DNA of 64,000 bases. Origin: Megalobrama amblycephala (lineage: Eukaryota > Chordata > Actinopteri > Cypriniformes > Xenocyprididae). The DNA lies in assembly GCF_018812025.1 (NCBI RefSeq), contig NC_063061.1, forward strand, positions 39,912,674-39,976,673. The letters are read 5' to 3'. The notes beneath the pieces are model-generated. The model searched no databases and had not been told where the DNA came from. It saw nothing but the letters and a program-made list of their open reading frames with translations. The position numbers and the translations under genes are program-made. Below, one piece after another: positions 1-9,890 of this stretch. How positions within the stretch are numbered: position 1 is the stretch's first letter; every line of letters begins with the position of its first letter.

Positions 1-904
1 TTTGTCCATTTTAAGCATTGGAATAACCAGTGTCTGATTGGTGAAGGCGTTAGTTTAGCACAAATGTGTGTTTTTCACACTTCCTGCTAAGATGCAGCCA
101 TTTGTTTTTATGGTTTTGAATCATCAGTGTCATATCAGTCGTTCTGACATCAATCTTCACTGAATTCAGCTGACAGGATCTTCAGACAAGCTGCACAAAA
201 GTTATCAAACAGGTTTCTGATTTCCATAACTAGGATTTCATACATTAGTGTTGTGCTTTGTTGCTTCAGCTATATCTTTAACTGTGAATCTTTTAATTGA
301 GTGTTCAATATATTTAGACTTTAGAGGGAGTTTCTGCAGTAGATGTGTGGAGGAGTTTGTGTGTTCCTGTCGGATCTTGTCCAAGAATTTCACAGTTCAT
401 GACAGTCGTTTTCTTCCATCTTTATTATGATTGGAATGAAATCAGAAGCACTTCAGAACATCTTACAGAAATAATCACATCTGTGTCTTAAAGCAGAGGT
501 TTTCAAACTGGTGTCCAGTGTCAAGAAGATGCTAAAGGTTGAACATCTCAGATTTCAGACAGAAATAATGTCATTTCTTTATTCACAAACACAGATGTTT
601 ATATTTTAGGAAGGTGTTTCTTCACAAGAAGATCATCATATTTAAGATCTGTAGCTTCAAAATGACCAAGTCTATAAATTCTTAAACAACTCTAACGGAG
701 ATACAGTGATGACATCAGAGATTACTATAAAACTATCAAATTCAGAAAAACATGTACTATATTTACAAATATCAAATACTTTCATAAACATTCATCACTA
801 GAAAAAGTGCAAGAATGAATCTGTTAACTTGTATTAATGTACATTCACTAATGAATAGTATGAATGCTATACTATTAAATAATTTGAAATAATTTCAACA
901 CTTG
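1..904. other. Non-coding stretch, no gene seen
   Basis: AT-rich sequence without a convincing exon; the only open frame (248-430) lacks any recognisable motif. At 494-511 there is a hAT-like terminus beginning CAGAGGTTTTCAAACTGG, the same start as the element near 45.2 kb, but I see no partner end. Confidence 0.5.
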
Positions 905-1075
905 AGTCAAGTCAAGTCACTTTTATTTATATAGCGCTTTTTACAATGCAGATTGTGTCAAAGTAACTTTACAGTGATAACTGGTACATAATTTTGGCTG
1001 CACAGCAGCTCTTAAATAATAGTGGCAATGCAGCAAATCAAAGCACTGTTGAATATCAAATGTCAAGTGTAACAC
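905..1075. repeat. Dispersed repeat fragment with TTTATATAGCGC core
   Basis: Contains the TTTATTTATATAGCGCTTTT block followed by ACAATGCAGATTGTGTCAAAG. This kind of block recurs in cyprinid genomes and related wording appears near 20.45, 40.4 and 44.06 kb in this window. Probably the 3' part of a SINE or LINE; the exact family is not determined. Confidence 0.5.
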
Positions 1076-1366
1076 TAATGAATACTAGCCTACTATTAAA
1101 TAATTTAATAATATCTTTAAAAATATACAAAACCAAATTAAACGAAATTGACTAGTGTTAACATGAGATAGAAGTGTTTTAAATATGTAAACAGTGTATC
1201 AATGTGTGATCAAACACTGAGTTTGTAAACTTGTGTGTCACACAAAGACACTTGATGCAGCAAATTTACACTGCAGTGAAAAAAAAAAATAGTTTATCCT
1301 TTGGTTGCGTGATAATTAAAAGAAAAATCTACATTGCACTATTGCTTAGTGCATTTATGAAATTAA

Positions 1367-2685
1367 AGGTGCCCTAGAATCAAAAATTGAATTTACCTCG
1401 GCATAGTTGAATAACAAGAGTTCAGTACATGGAAATGACATACAGTGAGTTTCAAACTCCATTGTTTCTTCCTCCTTATGTAAATCTCATTTGTTTAAAA
1501 GACCTCAGAAGAACAGGCGAATCTCAACACAACACCGACTGTTACGTAACAGTCGGAATCATTAATATGTACGCCCCCAATATTTGCATATGCCAGCCCA
1601 TGTTCAAGGCATTACACAAGCCAGTATTAACATCTGGATCTGCACAGTGAATCACAGACAAGGTAAGCAAGCAAGAACAACAGCGAAAAATGGCAGATGG
1701 AGCAATAATAACTGACATGATCCATGATATCATGATATTTTTAGTAATATTTGTAAATTGTCTTTCTAAATGTTTCATTAGCATGTTGCTAATGTACTGT
1801 TAAATGTGGTTAAAGTTACCATCGTTTCTTACTGTATTCACGGAGACAAGACTGTCGCTATTTTCATTATTAAAGTACACATGAAATCAAAATCGACCTT
1901 ATTTATTTTGTTAGCTCAAATTGCTAGTTTTGTGGTGAACAATTCATCCGTGCAAGTCAATGCACACAAAAAAAATTGTTTGGCTTTGTAATATTTAATC
2001 AAAATCTGAAAATGCTCCTCCCCTGTGCAACGGTGCCCCTTCTTTGATGACATCAGTTTGACGGCTCCGGTTGAAAACGCTTAAACCACACCCCTGCAAC
2101 CGTTAGTCTGCTATGAGCGAGAGATTGAGAGGAGGAGCACTGAAGTAAAACTTTGCCCTCTATTCAATATTCCGTTTCACTTGGAAATACGTTACAACAC
2201 TGGAGAAAAGTCGTTTGCAACTTCCGGTTCATGCAGACTTTAAACACTTGCAGTCTGTATAATGCATAAACACAACTTCATTCTTTATAAATCTCTCCAA
2301 CAGTGTGTAATGTTAGCTTTAGCCACGGAGCACTATCAAACTCATTCAGAATCAAATGTAAACATCCAAATAAATACTGTACTCACATGATCTGATATGC
2401 ATGCATGACGAACATTTTGAAAGATCCATTTTGAGGGTTATATTAGCTGTGTGAACTTTGTTTATGCACTGTATTATAGAGTTGCGAGCTCAGGGCTGGG
2501 AAGCGCGAGCATTTAAAGGGGACGCGCACAGAAACGGCACATTTATAATGATGCCCCAAAATAGGCAGTTAAAAAAATTAATTAAAAAAAATCTATGGGG
2601 TATTTTGAGCTGAAACTTCACAGACACATTCAGGGGACACCTTAGACTAATATTACATCTTGAAAAAAAGGGTTCTAAGGCACCT
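1367..2685. mobile_element. TTAA-flanked non-autonomous element, copy 1
   Basis: The ends are AGGTGCCCTAGAA on the left and, read inward from the right, AGGTGCCTTAGAA. Both are flanked by TTAA (1363-1366 and 2686-2689), the target duplication used by piggyBac- and Kolobok-type transposases. A second copy lies at 23898-24879 with near-identical flanking arms, and divergent relatives end at 6293 and start at about 49407. No transposase frame is present. It carries a nested insertion at 1874-2239. Confidence 0.8.
1874..2239. mobile_element. Nested 366-bp TTAA element with empty site in sister copy
   Basis: This block begins AGTACACATG and ends CATGCAGACT, and is bordered by TTAA at 1870-1873 and 2240-2243. 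The sister copy of the host element at 23898-24879 reads straight through with a single TTAA at 24422-24425, so this is an insertion and not a deletion in the sister. No coding capacity. Confidence 0.85.
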
Positions 2686-2689
2686 TTAA

Positions 2690-3747
2690 AAAGCCTGCAA
2701 TTTAAATATATACACTTAATTCATCTTTTCATAAACACTTATTCTCACAGCTGACTATGCATCTTCATCATCACTCTTCATCTTTTTCTTCTTCATCATC
2801 ATCTTCTTTTTCTTCATCTTCACCTTCACTAATGGAAACTTTCCATGCAAACAAAAGAGGAGAATCAGAACTGTGTAAACATGTTAACCCTCTACAAAAA
2901 TATTTATGTTTTGTTTTTGTTTTTTTTTAGAATTTTTTACCTCTACATAATGGTGCGGAACTTAGTAAAGTTTTTGGCACTTGCCAAAGTATACATTTCA
3001 TATAAAAATTTAAAATAATATTTTTTTTTGTGCATTATTGCATTGCAATAATTATTATGATGCACTGCATTTTCATGGAAATAAACATAAAATTCTAAAA
3101 CTTTTAAGTTCCTTTTTAAAACTGTTTTCACTTCAGCAATAATCTGCCATGTGTCTTTAAAAAGAGACCAAACTTCAGTCTGTGCTTCAAAACATTCTAG
3201 ATTTATGACAGTTTAAGCTGGAAATTTCATTTATCTATGCTGCAAAAGTGAATAAATGGATTATAACTACTGCATAAATATAATTTAGTACCATAAAATC
3301 CTCTAAAAATACAAAATATTACATTACAAACAATGTTTAATAGATACTATTTTTTAAATAAGATTATTGAACAAAAATATAGTACAGTACATTCATTTCA
3401 TTGAAATAAAAAATAATTTTTGACTGACTGACAAATTCATTTTTGACACGCAAAGAGCACCAGGGTAAAAAAAAAAAAATCAGTCTAAGATGAAAATAAA
3501 ACTACATTATGATTGATTTCATACATAACAGAAAACACCTACACTTCATACACATTTCATATTTATATTTTTTAAAACAAACCGTCATATTACAGTCACT
3601 CATGAATCTATGAAATCATGCATGTCACACTTAATACACGCAATTAAAATCAACCCTGAATTTAGGCATGATCACCGATAACTGATCGATTGGTGCATAT
3701 TTCAGAGTGTAGATGTAAAACTGTAAAAGGCTGTAAAAGACACTCAC
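2690..3747. other. Mostly non-coding; possible acidic or lysine-rich exon near 2.8 kb
   Basis: AT-rich. On the minus strand, 2755-2836 is purine-rich behind a good acceptor (ttccattag). Read with the phase of the exon at 3748-3877 it gives a Lys/Met-rich tail; in the other frame it gives an acidic Glu/Asp tail ending in a stop. The phases do not agree well enough to call it the next exon. Confidence 0.3.
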
Positions 3748-3877
3748 AGCTTGGCCTGCCTTTATCAGTGCTGTTCCGACGAGCTTGTGTCGGGATCTGT
3801 TTCTCTACTTCAGCAGATGAATCTCGTCCTCTTGGCTCGTCATTTTCTGATTCCTGCAGTTTCTGTTGATCCATCTT
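3748..3877 (-). CDS. Candidate coding exon of unrecognised gene family (copy C)
   Basis: Function unknown. The minus-strand exon has an acceptor ending tagcag, then AAG and an ATG at 3874, and is open for about 42 codons (starts MDQQKLQESENDEPRG, ends NSTDKGRPS). It stops at a donor T|gtgagtg, leaving one base of the next codon. The product is hydrophilic and charged, with no membrane segment. The same donor and phase 1 occur at the exons ending at 28328, 46334 and 48177, so I place it in the same family, although residue similarity is weak. The matching terminal exon is not identified. Start and exon limits rest on splice consensus only. Confidence 0.35.
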
Positions 3878-4345
3878 CTGCTATCTCTGTTGCAAAACGT
3901 ACAATTCAGAATTAAAGTAAAATTTGCCTCGTATCAGAGATTTTTGTGCAATACAAATTTACGTTTTAGTTTAATAGTAAAAATATCAATGAGTAAAATG
4001 GGTTAATAAACAATTAAGGATAATTACCGGTGATGAGCTCTGGAGGGAAGTATCTACTGTCTGCAGCTCTGAGAGCTTGAGCATTTGCAGCAACATGAGG
4101 GAACGTCTCCTAAAATCATAGCCAACAGATAAACTGCATAGCCTACCTGAGAGTTTGTGCCAACATGGTCTTGGTCTTTCAGTTTTGAAATAATGCCAGA
4201 TGTGTGCATGCATGGGCAAATGCTTTCACATTCCAGAGCAGATGCAACAGTTTCACAACAACCGCAAAATGACATGTAGTGAAATGCTTGGTACAACTCT
4301 TTGCACAGAATGCAATAAATTATACAGAAAGAAAAAAAAAATGCA

Positions 4346-4559
4346 GTAAAAAAGGAATAAAGGAGAAGAAATCTGAAGATTAGGGTTAAGAAAATCCAGA
4401 TCAAGTATAACAGAGAAGTATGGTATAATTGCACTCAGGAATAGATTCTGCTCACTACTACTCAATTCCCGAGTTCAATTATATAATTCTCTCTAATTCT
4501 TAATCTGGATTTTCTTAACCCTAATCTTCAGATTTCTTCTTCTTTATTCCTTTTTTACT
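4346..4559. repeat. Inverted repeat, 57-bp arms, about 100-bp loop
   Basis: The left arm 4346-4402 (AGTAAAAAAGGAATAAAGGA and onward) is repeated inverted at 4503-4559. Identity is high across the arm, including the GATTAGGGTTAAGAAAATCC core. No target duplication or terminal motif was recognised. The upstream stretch 3878-4345 holds no recognisable gene. Confidence 0.75.
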
Positions 4560-6293
4560 TTATATTTCCTGCATTAATCTGTACTGACCGATTCTGTACG
4601 AGTGTGGACTGTGTGGGCGAGGCCATGTTGGGCTGCTTTAGAGAAGAGGAAGAGTTGTTGTAGTAGAGTGTTGTTGTCATGCCGTCATTTTACGCCGGAC
4701 TGCTTCACAAACGAGGGTCAATTCAACACAAAAGATGAACATGACGGCTAGGGATGTCCAGATCCGATCATGTGATCGGAAATCGGGCCCGATCACGTTG
4801 TTTCAGACTCGATCGGAATCGGACGTTACCTCCCGATCAGGACTCGGATATATATGTATTAGGGGTGCAACGGTTCTCCACTTACGGTTCGCTACGCACT
4901 TGCACCGCGGTCCATCTCGAATGACGACGCATCTATTGGTTAATATGGTTTGTTTAAAATAGCATCGTGGAAAACAGACAGACAGAGTTCAGATAATGTA
5001 TGTTTCAGTCGATGGATGCACAAAACGTTACAACAACAATAATCAGAAAGCGTGGACAAAACAGTCACTCTTTGTAAACTGTTAACTGCGAGTGCCGTCT
5101 GCTCTAATGTCCAGTCGCCGTCATCACCCGGGTGTTGATAGCGCGCGAGCGCAGGTGAGACCTGAACAGCACACGTTGCTGTCTGTGTTTAAACTAACTC
5201 ATTTAAGCCTTGCTGATTTAAACCTTCAAGAACAAGACGCGAAAGAGAGCTCGCGCGCTGTGAGAAGATTTGTGTGCGCTCATCCGAAGCGCGCTCACGC
5301 TTATTTCAGTCAGCGTGCAAATACTGAGTTCTCTTTCAAGTCTTGCGCTTCGGCGGACAAATTCATACAAAATTGTCAACATGCCCGTCTTGGCGAGTAT
5401 CCTAGCAAACATAGTCGGTTATGTCTTAAGTGAACGTATATTAGTCGAGAAAGACAGTGCATGTGTAACAGTATATGTACTGGATCGTGTATGTCTTAAA
5501 GGGGAAAAAACTATTCCTGGTGCCTGTTTTTAATGTTAAATAACAAAGAAATCACTTACTGCTCTTGACTGAATAGTTTTTGTAACTTCAATAATGATTA
5601 ATCTTTATTTATTTTATACAGTAAAGATGCAGTGATATTTTATATTTGATTACTTTATCCATTTTCTGTACTTGAAAACTACTGTAAGATACCTGAAAAA
5701 CCTGAAAAGCACTGTTCCTGGATCTGTTTTTTTCGCTCTTCTTTATTCTTTTTTATGTATTATAAAAGTATCGGATCGGGACTCGGTATCGGTAGATACT
5801 CAAAATCAAATGACTCGGACTCGGACTCGAGGGCAAAAAAACGTGATCGGGACATCCCTAATGACGGCACATGCTAGTGGATGAGTTGAATCAACTCCAC
5901 AGCAACTACATCAATTTATCCACTAACCATTCAGAAACGTCTAAAAGTAGTAACTTCTTCCTGAGTCTCTCCATCAGTGTCGACTCCGGTTTGAACAATG
6001 TAAGGCTGAACACTTTCCTCATTTTGGCTGCGTGAGATTCTCCAGCTTTGTTGTTGTTGAGCTGTTAAAGCTCCGCCCTCTTCTGGAAAGGGGGCGGGAG
6101 CAGCAGCTCATTTGCATTTAAAGGGACACACACAAAAACGGTGTGTTTTTCCTCACACCCAAATACAGGCAAATTTGACAAGCTATAATAAATGATCTGT
6201 GGGGGATTTTGAGCTGAAACTTCACAGACACATTCTGGAGACACCAGAGACTGATATTACATCATGTGAAAAGGAGGCATTATTGGACCCCTT
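4560..6293. mobile_element. Older TTAA-type element (right part), interrupted by a hAT
   Basis: The right end resembles the TTAA family at 1367-2685: it shares the inner block GGGATTTTGAGCTGAAACTT and the phrase AGACACATTC, and finishes GGACCCCTT next to TTAA at 6294-6297. The left end is not found, so it is truncated or too diverged. It is split by the hAT at 4749-5860. Sequence between 6298 and 6631 has no recognisable feature. Confidence 0.55.
4749..5860. mobile_element. hAT element with perfect 8-bp TSD ATGACGGC
   Basis: Termini TAGGGATGTCC and GGACATCCCTA form an inverted repeat, and ATGACGGC occurs directly outside both ends (4741-4748 and 5861-5868). Subterminal GATCGG/ACTCGG motifs recur on both sides. 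At about 4857 a second hAT-like start (TAGGGGTGCAACGGTTC) opens a nested segment whose right end I cannot find. Part of this inner segment (about 5390-5443) matches 30608-30664. No transposase frame, so it is non-autonomous. Confidence 0.85.
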
Positions 6294-6639
6294 TTAAAAA
6301 AATGAACACTTGAACTTACATCTGCGTGATCAAAACTACATAAAATGACAGAAACCATATTTGGAAAAAATAATAAAAAATCCCATTTGATTATATGGAG
6401 AAGGCAAGGTTTATGAGCTATACTGCATCCAGCCACCTGGGGGCGATCAAACAGTTTTGGCTACACTTTCAGGACATGGTTCTAACATGTACATCATGTT
6501 TGGTCTCTTCTGACAGCTTATAAACTGAATAGAATTGTGGTGAACATAATAGAGATATTAAAGTATTCTAATGTACAATCTGAACTATTGCTCAAACCAG
6601 AATTAAGAGAATATTTGCGTGCTTTTCTCCTTCTAGGTC

Positions 6640-7481
6640 CAGTGGTGTAAAGTATTTGAGTAAATGTAATTAGTTACTGTACTTAAGTATCTTTACATTA
6701 CATTTGTGATGAGCAATTACACATTGCATTTTGCATGGCACCTAACTTTTTCTGCAGCTGTTTATTTCTGCTTTAAAGAAGTGATATCCTGATATAAGGG
6801 CATTGAAGGTACTACATCATCGTGGCGTTTTGCCTTTACTCACCCAAACTTGTCAACAAGGTCACTTTACGCAAATATGAGTGAATTATCAAGTAGTTTC
6901 TGAATCACAAAGGAAAGCAACACTCGCTGTTCAAAACTACATGCATGGTCATGTGAAAGAGCTACCACTGTCTCATCATATCTTACTATAATTCAGGAAA
7001 GCATACAGAACAAAATCAAGACGTGTACGTTCAGAGGTTTGTTTGTGATGAGACACTCTACTCCACTGATCAGACTCATATAAGCTTGATAAAAACATTA
7101 TTTTATTTAACTGCTATTTTGAAGGATACTGATTTACTTATGGCCTATTTGTGCATGTGAGCTTAACTGAGACTAGAGTTTGTAGATGTTGTGTCAACCT
7201 TGATTTATTGCAATATTGAGTTTTATTTTGATTTTCACAAAATAAACATGATTTCTCATCTTACAAATCAACTGTTTCTTATTTTCACCGGCATGTCTCT
7301 CAGATGTCTCTAGTGCATCTTTAAACCTACATTCAGTTTGAGTAAAATACTTAAAATCAGATACTCTAAGACTTTTACTCAAGTCGTATTGGAATTGGTT
7401 GACTTGTAACTTGTAATGGAGTCATTTTTGCAGTATCTGTACTTTAACTCAAGTATGGTTCATGTAGTCTTTACACCTCTG
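6640..7481. mobile_element. Tol2-like non-autonomous hAT element
   Basis: The left end starts CAGTGGTGTAAAGTATTTGA and the right end finishes TTACACCTCTG, which is the Tol2/hAT terminal pattern, with the subterminal ACTTAAGTA/ACTCAAGTA motifs of that group. Flanking octamers are tctaggtc (6632-6639) and cttagatt (7482-7489); the four mismatches are all transitions, as expected for an aged duplication. No transposase frame remains in the 842 bp. Confidence 0.75.
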
Positions 7482-7489
7482 CTTAGATT

Positions 7490-8789
7490 ATCATCTGTTC
7501 AGTTTTACGGCCCTTTGGTTTCATTTCAGTTTGTTTCAGTGTTCGTATTCTATGTCTATTAATGCTTTGCTCAGGTCATAAGAAGGAAAGATAACCTATG
7601 ATCTTATAGAGAGGTGTTTATTCTGTCACTTACACACACAGCACAGGATTGACATGCCCACACACGACAGACTAAAGGTTTTTACCCTGCTGCTTGTGCA
7701 CACCAGAGACCCAGCGCCACCCTCTCTTCCTCTTTTTCCGCACACATTCACTCACTCAGATATAAGGTTTTTTACCCTGCCTCTTCTAGATCTGCGCTCC
7801 AGCCACACACTCCCTTCCTTTCTTTCCCCTCTCTTCTGCACAGCAGAGCTCAAGCTGATAGAAGAAGGGCTGTTACTCTGTCTCTTCTGTACAGCAGTGC
7901 TTTATTAGTGTTTCTACAGTATGTTCTTCCACTGTCCATCTATTTAAACATGCAACTTAAATAACTTTGCCTACATCAATGGCTTTGATAATATTTCCTT
8001 TTACTTGGATACTGTTGAAAGCTAAGATGATAGTAAGCTGAAGTTTTCCCGGTGTGTTCTGGACCATTGGCAACATGCAGAATCGGTGTTGGGGCGTCGG
8101 GCGAGAGAGAGAGCTCTGATTGGCTGTTCAGTTTAGTGAGCGCGGGAAAAATAGTAAAACAGTGAGCAAACAAGTCAAGGCGGCAGCCTACAGACAGAAG
8201 CTGTTCGGAGTTTACATCATGAAGGGTGAATTCGGGTTGATTGTGACCAGAGATTATATACTTTAGGGAGATGAGAGGGTCTGTTAGGTGTGTCCCTACC
8301 CTATGACTTTTACATTGAATAAGAGGTTAAAGAATAACAACGACTTTAATGTACGCTAATCAGATTAATTCTTTTGGTGTCAGATAAATGATTTAATTCT
8401 GCATATCCTTCAACTATTTTGTTCTTACAATTGGTTCAAAAAACTCCAATAATGAAATGTATGTCAAGTCAGTCAATCAACATTTTCCCCTCAGCTGAGA
8501 ATCACAGATGTTGAGAGTCACTTTATACTTAATGTTTGACAGGATGATTCTCATCCATCTTCATATCAGATCTGATCATCATGACCATCATCACTGTCTC
8601 TCATCTGAACTGAACTAAGAGGCTTTTGAGTTTGCAGTGAAATTCTAGTTGCGCCATCTGGTGGCCAAAGATGGAAACAAACATTTGTTTTCCATCTATT
8701 AAAAATGCAATTCTATTTAATGCAGTTGCTAGTCTATATTCACTAATTATGGTTCAAATGCCAGCTGAATCAGTTGGTCAGAATCAGAA
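7490..8789. other. No gene seen; degenerate pyrimidine-rich repeats
   Basis: Around 7672-7900 three imperfect copies of a GGTTTTTACCCTGC-like phrase occur in pyrimidine-rich DNA. At 8100-8225 there is a GC-richer patch with GATTGGCTG (inverted CCAAT) and an ATG at 8219, which could be a promoter relic of a transposon or gene. Neither is supported further. Confidence 0.35.
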
Positions 8790-9280
8790 TCAACTCTAAT
8801 GAAGTCAGTGTAAGGACCTGAGGACTGGTGTGATATGATCATGTTTTCTGCCTCTGTTCAGTGTTCTGGATGAGCTGCAGATGTCTGATAGTGTTTCTGG
8901 AGTCCATTACAATAATCCACCCTGCTGGAGATGAAACATGAACAAGTTTCTCTGAGTCATGACTGGAAACAAACCGTCTAATTCTTGAGATGATGATATG
9001 CTGATATAGTTATTGTCTTTACATGACTACTGAAACTCAGCTCTGACTCCAGAATAAGATTCCTGACTCTGATTTTTAGTTGTTCACCTCTAGAGTGAAG
9101 GTATGTGTTCACCTTGAGAACTTCATCTTTGTTTCCAAACACAATGACTTCAGTTTTTCTCTGTTTAACTGAAGGAAGTTTAGGCACATCCGCAGTGAAG
9201 TCGACGCAAGCATATTGATCAATGCATTTGAAACGAGACCACAAATTCACTTCACATTCATATTCCATATTTGTCAATAC
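8790..9280 (-). mobile_element. L2-type LINE fragment, end of reverse transcriptase region
   Basis: On the minus strand the frame around 9170-8980 reads KTEVIVFGNKDEVLKVNTYL, then VRNLILESELSFSSHV and SAYHHLKN, the block that follows the YADD palm motif in fish L2 elements. Further downstream, in shifted frames, HVFISSRVDYCNGL and a degraded match to the next conserved L2 block are visible. The palm and endonuclease parts are missing and the frame is broken, so this is a dead 5'-truncated copy. The left and right limits are approximate. Confidence 0.75.
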
Positions 9281-9890
9281 ACCACTTGTGATAAACGCTT
9301 AAAATACAACGCATATTTCAAAGATCCAAAATAGAACGAGGCGTCGGTTACAGTAGAACATTTTGTCATTTCACGTCACTTCCAGTGTGGACAGTCACAG
9401 CATCACTGATTATGGGTTTTCTTGGTGTGGTCTTATTACAGTTTTCTCAGTTGCTTATAGTGATGGGAAACCAAGGCTTTCTGAAGCGTTTGAGGCTTTC
9501 ATTAAATTGTGCCCAAAAATGGTTCATTACTCGAAGCTCTTAACACAAGTGCAGTGCAGCTTCGACAATCTCCTTCTAGTGCCGCTCATGCAGGCTCAGC
9601 TCAGGTGCCGGTCGCGTGCAGCGCTGCAGCCACGAAAACAGAGTTTGCCCTTCCCCTACTGACTTTCACTTTCGGACGGGTGCCCGAATATGGAAGTGAA
9701 TGAGGCTTTACGATTTTTTTATTATTATTATTATTATTATTTTTATCTAGGCCTACGTGAAATTCTGCATCCATTGTACGATTTTTTTTAATTTATTTTT
9801 TTCCACCTCGGAAGGGCAACGTGAGTCGAGAAGGGCATATGGGCAGTTGCCCGGGCAACCTGAGCAACCCCCCTGTGCACGTCCCTGTAC
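9281..9890. other. Transposon-derived debris and ATT repeat
   Basis: At about 9459 a TAGTGATGGGAAACCAAGGC start looks like a hAT terminus. A (TTA)n run occupies 9719-9740. The segment ending at 9889 (GTGCACGTCCCTG) looks like another hAT-type right end and abuts the minisatellite directly. No gene is visible. Confidence 0.4.

Noticed and set aside
1429..1650. Open frame inside the TTAA element
   Set aside because: Non-coding MITE sequence; the matching region of the sister copy at 23.9 kb carries small indels and shows no sign of a conserved protein.
4054..4434. 126-codon minus-strand frame
   Set aside because: Runs through one arm of the inverted repeat, has low-complexity Phe/Ile/Leu content and no splice or family support.
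8219..8266. Short ATG frame behind a CCAAT-like patch
   Set aside because: Only 15 codons, no transcript evidence from sequence, and probably part of a transposon promoter.
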